Under the pieces are notes generated by a model. That model saw nothing but the letters and a program-made list of their open reading frames with translations. It was not told the DNA's origin and did not search any database. From contig NC_135073.1 in assembly GCF_051401765.1 (NCBI RefSeq), forward strand, positions 8,122,001 through 8,186,000: a stretch of DNA of 64,000 nucleotides. The letters run 5' to 3'. Of this stretch, positions 49,330 to 62,499 are shown one piece after another. The first letter of the stretch is position 1; each line of letters begins with the position of its first letter. Origin of the DNA: Calliopsis andreniformis (Eukaryota; Arthropoda; Insecta; Hymenoptera; Andrenidae). The position numbers and the translations under genes were made by a program.

Positions 49330-50790
49330 CGCAACACTCACTAAACTCGCCTCTACACCACCCTCCCCAATCTACAAAACACATAACCCCATAAATCGAC
49401 ATCAACCAAAATCCTACAACCTGTCAGCCTGACCGTTCTACGTAACCTTAAAGGTATCATTACCTTAATCAAACTGTATCGCTTAAGCCATCGTAACATG
49501 AACCGCCGAACACCCACCAAAACTCCAGCTAACCACGCAAACCAAAAACTCCCTATGGCTACAGGCGCCGGCAGGGTAGAAAGGTCCGCCAAAAATCCTC
49601 TCACCTCGTTCACCCCGTTCCAAGCAGCGACCATCGACACAGAGGCGTAACGAAGTAACCGTGGTGGCGTGGTTCATGCTGGTGCCAGCGTTTCCGTGTT
49701 TTCCGCGTGCGTAGAGGCAGCACGCGGGTTAACGCGCGGCCGTCTCGCACGTACACAATCCGCTGCGACGGCGTTGGGGTGTGTGACATACGACCTCGCT
49801 CGCGGGGTAGACAGCGGCTAATCTACGTGTACGAAACCATTTAATACGGAAAGCGGACAAAGGTGGGGTGGGGAACGCGTGCACGCGTGCATTGGAGAGA
49901 GAGAGGGTGAAAGAGAGAGGGTGAGAAAGGGGGAGAGAGAGAGAGAAAGAGAGGTAGAGTGGGCGGGCGCGTATAACGTACCGACGGAGTCAGTGGTAGC
50001 AAGATAGGAAGCAGTCAATAATTCACGCATTACTCTCGGTTATTATGCTACTGTGGTCTACCGTACTCGTGCGGTCGGCAATTCAGCTTTACGTTTGCTT
50101 TACTAACCATTGTACGAACCGGTTAGATATCGGCCCAATCGCGTACACCGCCTCTGATGTACTAATTCGTGAGCGCGCGAGCGCGGGCACATTGCGCCCG
50201 ATAGAACTGTATCAACTTATTTATGGGAAAGTCACGCGCGATCCCCCTTTCTTCCAGCCCATCCTCTTCCTCACCTTGCCTTTTGTTCGGTCTGCCCCTG
50301 CAAGAGCTTGGCCCACCCTGTTTCTGTGTAGCTCTTTGGTCTCGATCCACGGGTCCAGAATGCTCGCCGCCGAGGAACAGCGAAGAGGGGAGGAAAGGGG
50401 ATCGCTGCGTGCATCTTCCCGAATTGTTACGCGTATATCTGCATGATAATAGAGCGTACGAATAGCTCTTGGCTGCGATCACATCCTCGGGCGCCGCGGT
50501 AATTTCCAAGCTCCTACGCTGCATGGATGAAACATTAGAGGAGGAGAGAGCGGAGCTCGGGAGAGCGGAACGAGGCTAGATTGCTCTCAGTGAACCATCT
50601 TGATTTCCTCTATGGTTTCTTCGGATCGTCCCTGAAGACCCAGCCAGCCCGCGGAATGATATCGGTTTTACTGGGACGTGTATCGAGACTGATTTAATGT
50701 TATCGGTTTATTAGCATTGAGGTTTGCTCCGTAATCGACTAATCGACGATGCGTGACGGCAATCCATGCTCATGTGAATTGAAATTTCTG
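49330..50790. promoter_or_regulatory. 1.4 kb CpG-rich island with GA tract
   Basis: The second strong CpG island of the window, with a GA-rich tract at 49894-49960 much like the one at 34011. Overlapping open frames on both strands (133 codons plus, 50045-50446; 95 codons minus, 49640-49353) resemble no known family. The island plus GA tract is promoter-like, but no start site or coding exon can be fixed. Confidence 0.3.
49894..49960 (+). repeat. GA-rich microsatellite
   Basis: About 65 bases of imperfect GA repeats broken by GGGTGA and GAAA words, inside a CpG island. It is a possible GAGA-factor binding region by analogy with other insects. Confidence 0.8.
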
Positions 50791-50799
50791 TGTCGTTTG

Positions 50800-52089
50800 T
50801 TTCTGGAGTATTGACGGTTTTCAGTAGCTCATTGGGTATGTAGGATAAATGTTCATACGAGAAGATTAGTTTGACTACAGTATTTCTTTTCCACTGTTAA
50901 GGATTCTAATTTGAAATGAACCTTTCTTCGTGTTCTACCTTTTTTTAATTTGTCTGTTACGGCTTTTAATATTGATTACTCAGATTATTTCTAACCATAC
51001 AAATTATTATTTATATTTTCGTGAATAAAACTGTGACATTTACGTGGCACAATGTGCGGATCATAAGACAGGTTTTGTTGGGATGAGCAGTGTTTTTCAA
51101 CCAGACAGTGATGATAGGTAATGGTTATAAACGAACGAATTAAATACCACAAGCACTTGTTTTTTTCTGAAATTAGGACTCATCCAAAATCTTTGAATTG
51201 CTTGATTTTGCTTCATTTAACGCTTTGATAATTGTAAAATTTTTGTCATTAGATAGTAGTGTACGTAACACGTGGTTCAGCAATAAAATTGACTCGTCAC
51301 TCTTTAGTTTATTGTAAAGTTGAAACTCTTGAACATTATTCAATATTCTCAAAATAACTACTGCCTTTCTTATAACGTAGAATTTGAAGCTGGATTTCCA
51401 AGTATTATCAAGCTTTTAGTACAATTTCCCAAACAATTTATCCATTATTCTACAACTTTGAAAGAACTTTTATACGTGAAGCTCTGTCAATTTTTTCTTC
51501 TATCTCACGATGAAAATAACTCCTTTCTCTGAATGCTTCAGTTCCACCAATTTCTTACGCAATAAGATGCCTTCCACTTTACGTAAAAGTTTCCCTCAAA
51601 AGCATACTTCTAGACATGATATAAATAGGTAGAATAAATTGTTATCTTCTGAATGAAAATTGACCCAGTAAGAATAAATCCTGAAGCACTATGCATGCCG
51701 AGTAATACGCAATTATCTGTACGATTCTACATGCCCAAAATACAAAGACTTTGTTTTATATAAAATCTGTACCTTTCCAGTGAATATAATTGCTAATCTA
51801 CGGAATAATTAATAATACTCCCACTGAACAATTTTACCTAAAAAACAGAGCAGCTGATAAAAATCGCCAAATTAAAAATATACAAGAAAATTTCGTGTAA
51901 GTTTCAATTATTTTATACTTGCGTGTTACGATTTCATTTATCCTTCAAGAAAAATGTTAGTTATTAAAGACAGACGTGTACAATATGGATAACGTTAGCT
52001 TACGTTATAACTCGAATCGATCCTATACCTCCACTCTCGTGATATTAATTCATATCACCCGTCATCCGATACAAATAAAGAAAACTAAA
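50800..52089. other. AT-rich stretch, nothing seen
   Basis: AT-rich sequence with short frames (70 codons at most). No recognisable feature. Confidence 0.5.
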
Positions 52090-52680
52090 TCACCTTGTCC
52101 ACCACTCGTAACTCACGACTTTCGCCATTACACTTGACCGAGGTCAAACGGCACTCAGCCACTGTTGTGGGGGAAAAGCAAAAAAATTCAGTGGGACAAC
52201 ACGAAACATATCAGGCCATGGTGACTACTGTCGAGATAGGGGTGATATACTTCCAACAATACGTTTATATCGGAACTTTAGATCGCTAGATACGCTAAAT
52301 TTGTGTAGCAAAGAATAAATAATGAAGTGTCCAATCGATAACGAATATGGATGAAATACGCGCGTCATCCGTTACGTCCGACGCGCGGACCAGCGTCGTA
52401 TGCGGCGAAAAATTAAAAAAGTGTCCAGCCGCTATTATTTACCTTGGCAGCGACAGCGGGAAGGAGAGTGAAAGAGGGAAGGAGAAAGAAAGGAGGAAGC
52501 CCCTTTTTCAGCATTGAAGCTGGAACTTTCGCCTGTTTATCTTACGCTAATTAACTGAACAGGAAATATTTCCCAGAGAACGCCTGGGGACTTTCAGGTC
52601 AGACAAGAGGAAAAGAAGGGAACGCAAAGCGGGATACTAACCGGATATTTCCATTTCAACTGTATCTTTCTTTTATTTTA
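52090..52680. other. GC-richer patch with purine-rich run
   Basis: Mixed composition. A purine-rich run (about 52451-52500) reads as a pyrimidine tract on the minus strand, and a minus-strand donor (CCAAG/GTAAAT) ends an exon at about 52446. The interval between tract and donor is too short to judge. No gene was recognised. Confidence 0.3.
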
Positions 52681-53649
52681 GAACGATTGTTAAGCGTTCT
52701 ACAAAGCTTCGAATAATTCGTCTTTGAATTATCCCGCTGCGTTTCCACTTGCGTCTGATTTATGTCAAACAGAATGTAGGGGATAGTTGCCAAAATCGTG
52801 CTGTTTAAGACATTTTATATTAGAAACTGTAATTTAGTGTTTGGGATATATACAGTATTCCGAGGTGGCTAGATTGTTAATAAAAATTGATTAATATAAC
52901 ATAGACTTGTTCTGTAAATAGTGAAAGCAGTAACTTTTTTTGAACAGTCTTATAACTTGAGATAGTATAACGTAACAGTGTGATAAGGTCCATAGATTTG
53001 AAATTAAAATTTCAAGAAAAATTTGTATTCATGAATATGTATGTTCTCTACAGACTTGCATTAAAAAATTTTAGAGGAAAATGTGAGAAATGCTAAAATG
53101 ACTGCAATATACGTTTTCTCAATGTTTTTTAGCTAGCTGATAGTACAGATTATGTGATCATAGAGGGAATGGAAAATTTAAATTTCAAATATAACGAGAA
53201 CAAGATTTATTATTGACTTCAATACGTCATTTGGAGCATATGATTTTATGTAAGACTGATTTCCTGAAACGAAAACCAACTCTGGCATGAAATACAAATT
53301 TTTGTATTCTAAGAATAATTTCTATTTATTCACTAAATGAACGAAAAATGTAGTTCCATTGCACTACATTTGATTAAATGCTTTAGGTATTCAATCTGCA
53401 GTACTTTTTTAAATACTTGCTTCCGTCGAACGCATTTGTTTCGAATGTAACAAACCTTTTAGCAGGAACAAATTCTCTAAAACGATCTCAATTATCTCTC
53501 TTATCTCTTAATTTATTAAATGTTCTGAAGTAATTAAATTCTCTGAATTTTTCCCTATATTTCTCAATCTCATTTACTTAAAATCCCATTAACACCAAAC
53601 CTCTCCCATACCCAGTAACAAGAAACAGACACACCGGAACACAATTCAT
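52681..53649. other. AT-rich stretch, nothing seen
   Basis: AT-rich sequence, no gene, repeat or RNA feature recognised. Confidence 0.5.
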
Positions 53650-55230
53650 GCGACCAGTCCACATTACCCAATTCCCTCTCCCTGTTTAACCCTGTAAAAC
53701 AGTATCACGCAAAACAGCATTGTAACAAAATGATTAGACGAAAGTTGACAACTTTCGAGGGATCGACCCGTTCAAAGGCTCACGAGTTACATGGCTCCAG
53801 TTTCACCAAACACGAGACGCCACAATCATTGACAGAAGCTTTGACTCATTAAACTAACCCGAGCTCGCTTAATTTAGCACAAAGCCTTTGCCCCGCTTCT
53901 ACGAATTAATGCACTATTGTCTTCTGCAAAATACCATATTCAATTTATCCAACATTCGAACATCGCTGGATACACCTATTCGACGCAACAATTTCGCCTA
54001 CGGTTCACGAACATTTTTATTTCTATTACTATCCCACAACGCTGTACGATCGCCAGAACGAAAACGGAGCCACGCGCTCCTCGATTCGCTGACGGTTGCC
54101 TTGGAGCGTGCTTCCCTGCAAGGACGTTTATTTTCTCACAAAACGTCGGACCGTATCGAATCATCTGACTGTCTCCAGCCAGCCGAACAAGAAGGATAAA
54201 TGATCCGAGCATCTTTAGAGAGATTGCAATTACACGAGCGGGCGGGACTGGTCTGGGCCGATATTTTTAAAGTAAATATCATTCCTCGGGGGGCGGCCGT
54301 GTCGCGAGTACTCGCTTATTTTCAGCAACTGGCTTGCTCGAAATTCCATTCTGTAACGGTTAATACCAACAGTATCTCCTTCCGTTTTATTTTCCCCTTT
54401 TGTTACGGAAACAATATCGTATCGCGATCGTCGCCGGAATTGATTTCGCAGAATAAATAGAAGCGGAGCTTTTTTCCGGGCCAGAGCGAGGCGAGCGTTG
54501 GCTGGGGCGAACGGGAGCCCGCGAACGGGGAAGAAATCTCGGGGAAAAGCGCGGCGCTCGAAAAGTACGTACGTAACGGGAATTCATTTTCTCTTAAAAC
54601 GTCAGCGAGTCTCTTTCATCATAAATGTTATTAATCGCCCGAGGCCCCTTCGCCCCGGCGATGTTCAACATTTAAGCGTCGAAGTTTTTCCACTTTCTTT
54701 GCGAGCCTTCCACGATCCCTCCCCTTACGTCCCACGCCGCGCTGATCCTCGCGAGCAGCTCGTCCCGACGTCACTTCCACGCTCCTCTGGCCCAGGCGCG
54801 GGAGACGGGAGGAGAGTTCCGCTCGAAACGTTTGTCTTAACGAAGTTAGACTGCCGCGCAGGAGGCGAAGTTTTCCAGTTCGTGCCGCACGATTTGCAAC
54901 CAGAGTTTCGCCAAGTCTAGAAATACATCTCCATACCTGTCCTCCGTGCGCAGCCTTCACGGGGGCGAACGCTTAGAACGACTGCCGAGTCAAATCGTGT
55001 GCGCCGTGGCAATTCTTAAGATTTACTTCGACCTCCTTCGTCCCCGTCGATGCTTCTAATTAAGGCGACGCGGTAATGACGGTTCTGCGAGCAAGTTTGC
55101 GCCCTCGCTCGACGTTGCCACTCTGTTTCGTGATACACGGAGGATGATGGTTCATGCAGCTTTCGGGGTCACGCCGCGTTTGGTGCTTTTAGGGAAATTG
55201 AGGGAATGACTTGGGTCGATGCGCGATGGA
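53650..55230. other. 1.5 kb CpG-rich island
   Basis: A CpG-rich block, strongest at 54200-55100, with long overlapping open frames on both strands (140 codons plus, 54498-54920; 109 codons minus, 54960-54631). The translations are Arg/Pro/Gly-rich, as expected from high GC rather than from a real protein, and match no family. It may be a regulatory island or an untranslated exon. Confidence 0.35.
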
Positions 55231-56717
55231 TGTCATTTCTGGGAAAAATGAGGGAATAGTCGTGCTGGTATTTGGAATTTGGAGTTCGACGAAATGTTTA
55301 GTTAGTTTGGATGTATGAAATTTTCAGTGACTAGATTAGTTTTGAGAGGTATCGAATGATAAGTGGGAGTAATTAAAATTGAAGTTACTTTTTTTAATGT
55401 ATGGTTTCATTTTTATGAGCAATTGTTAAAGAGTTTCACGCGTATGTAATTATTTTTGTGAAAATAATTTCCTGAATTAAATGACACGATCGTACTTCGG
55501 TTGTATTTTCCAAATATGTAGCTGGGAATAAGATTCGGTTAGAAAAGTATCTTTTTAACAGATCTGATTGAACCTTGCTGGCAATATTTCACTAGTTATG
55601 AAACTCTTGAGCACTTACATTTATGGATCTAAAAGGACTCAGAAGTCTTAGAACATATCAGAGAGCAATATTGCGTTTCTTTGGTAGCTTACTTGTCAAC
55701 CCCTAAAAAAATAACTTGTTCAGTCACTGACAACCACTTTAAACATAATTTTAAGAATCTCAGAATTATAATTATTCACAAATCTACTTATTCATAATCA
55801 ATTTCTCTATTCACTACTAATTATTTTGTAGAATTTGTACTTGGCTTTACACTTATAAATTAGCTCTAGTTACAAATCATTAATAAACAGTTTAATTTCT
55901 TATGTACTTAAAAATGCTGTATAATTAATTGACAAGTTTCCAAATCATACGGTACTCCAGCAATTCCTGAAAACACAGGTCAGCTATTTCAATTTATTGT
56001 TAATGCTCCTTATTAAAGTCACATCAAGCAGTATTAAGAAATATAGAAAAATTCTGTACCCCTGCCAAAAATATATATTTAGAATCAATGCATTGTTTGC
56101 CCAATAAATTCGCTGTATATCTCGTTCTCTCCGAAGCTAACCAAATCTATTGACAATGATCACGGTCCCCGAAGCATTTGGCTCCAATTCCTATATCATA
56201 GTCCTGGCAATCGGTTCGTGCCTGAAGATAGATAAACACCAAATCGCGTCGACATTACATAAGATCTTACCATGTATCGTGCCTTGACTTTTAGAGTTAA
56301 TGATTAGAATTGAAATTCAATTCGAATAGCGTAATCATTCAAGAAATACGACTATTGTTCTCAATGAGCCAGCACCGAAGGAGATGACATTAATGTGACT
56401 GCACGAGCTTTCGTAATGAAGTCCCAGTTGGAACGATGCGCCAAATAGTCATGACAGCCCTAGTCGATGGTCCCGACAACGGCGCGTGGTGTGGGTAATA
56501 TGTTCCCTTCGAACGAAGCTGATGCATGCGCATTTAAAACGTGCTGCCTTCTTGCCAAACATCCAAGACAGATATTTTATGGAAGCTTTTTCGATCCACA
56601 AAACAGCCGATACTTTATATGGTCAGCATAGATATATGAAGTACGTTGAAATTTAATTAACTTCAGAGGAGAGCTGCGTGGACAGTCAGATAGCGATTTG
56701 AAATTTTTTTAAACAAA
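55231..56717. other. AT-rich then mixed stretch, nothing gene-like
   Basis: AT-rich to about 56090, then mixed to 56700. A GATGCATGCGCAT word near 56521-56533 resembles half of the NRF1-like site seen at 9.3-10.2 kb. No gene was recognised. Confidence 0.5.
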
Positions 56718-57065
56718 TTTGGGTCAGGTTAGAGACAGTTTAAACAGGTTTGAACAGGTTTGAACGAGTTGAAGCGCGTTGAAGCACGTTAAAGCAAATT
56801 GGAACGAATGCAACGGATTCGAGCAAATTGGAACGGATTGCAGCCGGTTCGGGCGAATTGGAACGGTTTGGAAACGTGTTGAAGCCAACTATAGTTGTTT
56901 GGAGCGAATTGAAGCAGGTTAGAATGAGTTCAAGCACATTGGGACGGATTAGAGTGGGTTGATGCCGGATGGACTGATTTCTAGCGAGCTGTTTCAGTAA
57001 ATTGAGTCAGGTTCATAAAAGTTGAAGGCAGACAGAGTTGATTCGAGCAGGTTGAAGCATGTTTA
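56718..57065. repeat. Degenerate 10-bp minisatellite
   Basis: About 27 consecutive decamers related to GGAACGRATT or GAAGCRNGTT stay in strict 10-base register from about 56721 to 56990. After that the phase slips and the repeats fade by about 57065. Individual units differ at several positions, so the array is old. A 65-codon minus-strand open frame (56937-56740) is a by-product. The period equals about one turn of the DNA helix. Confidence 0.85.
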
Positions 57066-58169
57066 ATGAAACGAATCTTTGGTGGGGATTTCAAATAGCC
57101 AATTTAAGAACAACCGAATTGATGCTATCATAAATAACGCGAGAACCACTTTCCACTGGCCGAGATTTCAAATTGCGCTTTGTTATATTATCTAGAAAAT
57201 CACGGCGAGGAGTATTGAAAACACTGTCAGTCTAATTGCGTCGCTAGGCAATATGTGACGAAAGAAGAGATAGGGAAATGCAGTGTGCAAATTCAATGGA
57301 ACTTTAATATTCATACGAGCGTATCTGATAGTGCTCTTTCAGCCCATACGAATTATTTATGCGGTGTGTATTCCCCTGAATGTTCTTGCATTATATCTGA
57401 ATATCGATTCGCAACATTGTTGATACCGTAATTGCGTCCCGGCCGAGCTATTACAATACTAGCGCAACTGCAGCAATGATAGGGCTGTAATCACTTGGGC
57501 TCTACTCCACGCTTAACTTGACACCTCCGCTGTTAACATGACTATCCTAGGTAATTTTGAATTCACTTTTATCGACATATGTTAATTATAATGGTACGCA
57601 CGTAGAATGCACTTTTGGCGTAAAACATTATCCAGTGGACGGTGATGATTAAACTTAATGACCACGTGAGTCGGGAATTTTACAATGTCACGCTTCGATG
57701 TAATGTTGAAATGTGACTATTTCATAGTGAGATGGTAATGTTCCAGGTTCATTTGCTACGAAAATAAATGAAATGATGTGTTCTAGTTTCTGTGTATTGA
57801 AGGTCTCATCTCTAGTCTCATTCTCAGATTAGAAAATAATCTACTTAATAGTTTGAAACTTATACATCTGGTATTGTTAGATTTATGTAAATAGGTATCT
57901 TTTTAGTATTTTAATTATCGTGAGACAACTTTATTTATATCTGTAATAATTATAAATAACATGAACTTATTGAGATGATGGAATACTGATATTGTAATCA
58001 TTTATTAGGTTTTCAAATATATAAGGTGTTCTGTAAGATGATGCACCATAAATGTTAAAAGACGAGTTTACATGCCAAAATAGGATGAAAATAAAGAATG
58101 AGAAAGTTACGTTTGAAGCTTCATTTCAGAATCATTAATTGATCAAGGATACTACACTATGCATAACGT
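57066..58169. other. Mixed then AT-rich stretch
   Basis: Mixed composition to about 57560, then AT-rich. Near 58024 the words GGTGTTCTGTAAGATGATGC resemble the terminal sequence of some insect transposons, but no matching second end is visible. No gene was recognised. Confidence 0.45.
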
Positions 58170-58720
58170 TTGTCTGATTTGGGACTTATTCTACTATTCT
58201 CGGTTCGAGTCAAGCGCCGGTCGTCTCGTGTTGATATAATCGCCCGAAAAAATCGCCTTTTTGTTTCGTCTCCGGTTTTGTTCGGAGATGAAAGAACGCG
58301 CCGAGACAAAGCGAGGGAGACCGGCAATTTCGAGGTAGCGTTACGCAATTTACTGCCTTTCCTCCCTAGAAAAGTTCCAGCTAAATAAGAGAGCCAAGGT
58401 CTTATTAGGAGATGATGGGGGACGATGTTATGCCGTTGCGCTGTGCCTCTCGGAAACAACACGCTTCTCTAAGTTAACGGAACAGAGACGCGGAAGGACG
58501 TCGTTGGATGAAGGTAGTTTGTCAACTCAGCGCTTGTTTCTAGTCACAACGAACCTAATTAAAGTCGTACACTTTTCTTTCATTACCGTACCCATGTTCC
58601 GTGACCCCTTAAATTTAACGCTCCCCTTCTTGCCTAGGATTACAACAAATGATTCGACGGACGTCTAGCCTTCTACTATCCTTAGACGACGAAAAGGACT
58701 GCGGCTCGTATCCATGATTT
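58170..58720. other. GC-richer patch
   Basis: A CpG-containing patch with overlapping frames on both strands (72 plus, 101 minus), a sign of low stop density. No known protein. It may be another regulatory island. Confidence 0.3.
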
Positions 58721-59209
58721 AGGAATGTTACTTTTTGCTGAAAATGTGTACTATTAAGCGTAAGCAGCGCTGTATCTTTTTTTCAAGCTGGGGTCAGTTG
58801 GGAAGTATTTTTCATTAGGGTCAGACATTAACCTGTTCGAATTCTGGTTCAAACACATTGCCTGTCCTACATAATAAATTAAAGAACTGGAAACTGAAAA
58901 TTGGAACATTGGAAAATTGCAAAATTGGAAAACTGAAAAACTAGACCATAAAAGATTGACATGAAAAAAAAACGAGGCAGAAGTTTTTTCAATATTTACG
59001 TAAAATCAAAGTATTATATAATCAAATTTATAAAAAAGCAGTGATTGTAATTTCGCCCTCTTCTCCTTGAACACTTGTCAACCCTTTGCTCTCAAGGACC
59101 TGTGAAATAATACTATGCAATGCCAACACAACTGGCATTCTTATCCAAAGGGTCAAATTACTTGGTTATATCAGTTTCAACTACAGATTTCCCATTAGCA
59201 GCCAAAGTA
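58721..59209. other. AT-rich stretch with an A-rich tandem motif
   Basis: AT-rich. Positions 58885-58944 contain near-tandem AACTGGAAA/ATTGGAAA words listed separately. Otherwise nothing. Confidence 0.5.
58885..58944. repeat. Degenerate AATTGGAAAACTG repeat
   Basis: Seven or so imperfect copies of ATTGGAAA and AACTGAAA words, 7-9 bases apart. It is similar in style to the tracts at 12174 and 18370. Confidence 0.6.
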
Positions 59210-60000
59210 AGCCTTCCGGTTCCACCGTATTCAACTCTTGCGCAATCAATTTACCTCGGCTCCCTCTGGTACTTAATCAGAGAAAGTCGAACGGAACGAT
59301 CACTTTTTCAGGAAGTCCTCTTCAACGTCCATCGCCGTGAGGCCAGGGGCGAATTCGAGGGGCGCCGGTTGCGTTGTCCCTGCGGGCCTTCCCTCGGGGG
59401 AAGGGCCAGGAACAGCGTTGTTACGCGAACGACACGGAGCCGTGGCCCCCTCTGATGGAACGGTTCATCCGGAAGGCACTTCGACACGGTCCGCTCGTCA
59501 GTACGTTCCAGAGCGAAGTTTCTGGCTCTCCGGTGAATTAACAACAACGTGGTCCGCTTTACTTGAACAGTCGTGTAATCTCGCGTATAGGCTGTCCCTT
59601 CCATAAACGTGCAGAGCATTGTCGGTTGCACACGAATGCCTGGCTACCCAGTGGTTACGGTAATGAAATTGCTACGCTACCCCTGCAGCTGATATTATTC
59701 CGCTTCCAACAGGAATACCGGCTATTGCGTCGGTTGGTTTAGGGACCGACGGAGTGATATTTCGAGAAGTTTCCTCGAGCTATTCGCGAGCGAGCTCCCA
59801 TTAAGCACGTATATTGTCCGTCCTATACCTGCCGGATACGTTCCTCCGTACCCCAACACGCGAGACCTGCCCTCGGTGGCTACTTCTTGCTTTTTCCGCG
59901 ACCACCTTGCTGCTAATTCTCGTTACGCGTGAATTAATGGAAAGACAACTAGGAAATGGTTCTTGGCGGGTCATTCGCAACATTCCTGGCTAGGTCCTGT
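59210..60000. other. CpG-rich island
   Basis: CpG-rich sequence with overlapping frames on both strands (111 and 89 codons plus, 107 codons minus). None is recognised. A minus-strand donor-like site (CCGAG/GTAAAT) lies near 59252. Probably a regulatory or untranslated island. Confidence 0.3.
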
Positions 60001-62499
60001 TCCTTTTGAGCAGTTTTCAAGATTGTTGTGGGTTTGGGCAATGGTATGAGAGAATTGTTAAGGAAATTTATAGGGATTACGCGTGAGTTAAGAAAGAAGT
60101 GACGTTTGGTGCTCGTGAAATTTACTCTGTAATAATTTCACGATGAACTTGTTAATTGATCCTTTCCTGTATTACAGATGATATTATTATTGGTATATAG
60201 AAGGCTGAATTTTTAATTTTTAATTAGTGAGCTTTTTAACTATTAGGCTTATTAGTATGCATTACTACTATCATTTTTACTTTTACGTGCTCTGTTACCT
60301 ATTCCTGCTTGTATTGATTTAAAATAAGTAGTCACTAAGTTTCTTTTCCCAATTTTCATTTTCAAATTCATATCCACACTAGATCCAAATTCAGCAGTTG
60401 CCACAACCACTCATTGAAATTTCCAGTTCCTTAAATTCCAGAATATCTTTCCCAAGAAAGCTATCTATTTTTTAATCGATGCATGGTGGTACATGTCGTA
60501 GCATTTACACTAACAAAATTTTCAATATTTGATTTATAAACAATTTACAAAAATGAATATGCTGAAAATTTTTTTCTCCAATTTTTTCTCTCTATATTTC
60601 TCCTTCCATGCGAACTGCATTGGTCGACAATTTGGTTTTAAATTTCTCTCGGAACAATAATGAAGTATCGGATGTCGGGTATAAAATGGCAAATGGCACA
60701 ATATAGGGTAACAAGGTATAAATTACGGGGAAATTTGTAAATGAATCATTTGGTGCCGAAGTATGAGGGTAACCCGAGGCATAACCGTGCAGTGAACATT
60801 CCTGTTTCCGTACTCTGCGCAGTCAATATTTACACGGCAAACGCGAAGCAATGAATTCGTGTAGTCTATGCGAAATGACATTTTATGCTGTGTTTGCCAT
60901 TTCATTATTTATTTTACATGTTATCAACTGTTTTCCATGCACTGTTATTGTACGTAATGCAAGGAGGGGCGGCTGTTTCGACTTCTGCGAAGACATTTTT
61001 TAATGAACGTATACAAGCGTAAATGGAACATAGAATTCTTAGATTTAATGAAACTGAAACCTCGTAGTTTTATCAATATTTGATATTTTCTTGTACTGTA
61101 CAAATACACTGGAATATAAATTATGTTTTTAATTTATGTAGAGACGGAGGACAAAATAAATTTTTTTAAATATGATTCAAATGAAAATGGTATATTACTC
61201 ATGGGACTTTTTAAATCCTTTTCTTGTGTTGTGTACTCAGCAGGAAAAATAATTAAAAATAGTTTATATTTTTGTGAAATTGGCAAGTGAAGGTTTAATC
61301 AAATTACCAATTAAATTCGAAAAATGAATAAATATATAAGAGAAATATTTGCTCAGAATTTTGTGTAATTTATGCTATTGTGATGTCTATTCATAGTGTA
61401 TTATTAACTTTAATTTGCATTAAAGATATGGAATAAAGTTTGTAGAATTAAAAATTAAATGTACAAGTTGGTTCGATTTAATAGAGAATTCTGTATGCTC
61501 CCTTCTGGATATCCAATTTTCTTCCTCTTTGTCAAAAAATTGAACCGAATTATTAAAACCGATCCGTGTTAATTCAACCATGCTTGAAAAACTACTTTGC
61601 AACACGCTCCCTAGATTTTTCACATGATTTATTCAGTGATTCCCGTTTTTTATCCTCAAGTTTATGAAACTTTCTCGGTAATAAAAAATTCAATCGACTT
61701 CACCTACCAAACGTTCCTTAATTAACTTCGTTATCCGGAGAACAGGGAACTTTCAGCAAGAGTTGTTAATACCTATTAACTAGAATAGCACCAGCCATCC
61801 TCTGCACTCAACAGCGCAAAATATATGACTTTTCCTACAAGAAATGATTTCAAAACTTTTAGGAAGAAGTATACGTAACACAAGAAGACAGAAGATATGT
61901 TATCGTCATAAATCATATTGAAATAACACCTAGATTTAATGAACTAATAGACTGAAGGGAAAATCTATTATTTAAATCCAGATGTTTACAAAATAGGCAA
62001 ATGTTATAAATTTCAGTGAGCAATCACTTATAAGAAATGTTTAAACTTTTGAAACTATTGAACTTGCTTATAAAGTAAGGGCTAGAAAGTTATTAAATTT
62101 CTAAGAGAAACTAATTTACTTATACTATACGCTAGATTTAATTATTAGTATTTAACAAAACATGTATTACTTATTTTGCAAGCTAGCATAAGAGTTCAGA
62201 GATTATTTACCTAAAAGTGAGGGCAAATGCGCACAGCAAAAAGTTTAAAACGCAACATCGTTTTGTCACCTACCACTGTAATTATTTTTTATAAAACAAG
62301 TACGAACATAATATACTGCAATTTTCCCTGTTGTAGAGGTTTCACCGTACTTTCATACATCAAAATACAAACATAACCCACCCTCAAAATATCCAAATTA
62401 AACACACTGTACCATACCACAGCCCTCTCACTATCACATACCAATTCCAGCAAATCAATTTCTTTATCTTCGCCGTTATCCCAACTGCAACTCCTCCTC
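60001..62499. other. AT-rich stretch, nothing gene-like
   Basis: About 2.5 kb of AT-rich sequence with short frames. The 19-base word at 61636-61654 also occurs at 35947-35965. No gene or RNA feature was recognised. Confidence 0.55.

Noticed and set aside
49353..50446. Open frames of 95 codons (minus) and 133 codons (plus) as genes
   Set aside because: They overlap competing frames in a CpG island, have low-complexity or arginine-rich translations, and lack supporting splice signals.
54498..54960. 140-codon plus and 109-codon minus frames as genes
   Set aside because: Mutually antisense in a CpG-rich block. The Arg/Pro/Gly-rich translations are what GC-rich random sequence gives.
56740..56937. 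65-codon minus frame in the minisatellite
   Set aside because: It is a by-product of the 10-bp repeat, whose units rarely create stops in that frame.
58017..58150. Transposon terminus near 58024
   Set aside because: The starting words resemble some insect element ends, but no second terminus, target duplication or transposase remnant is visible.
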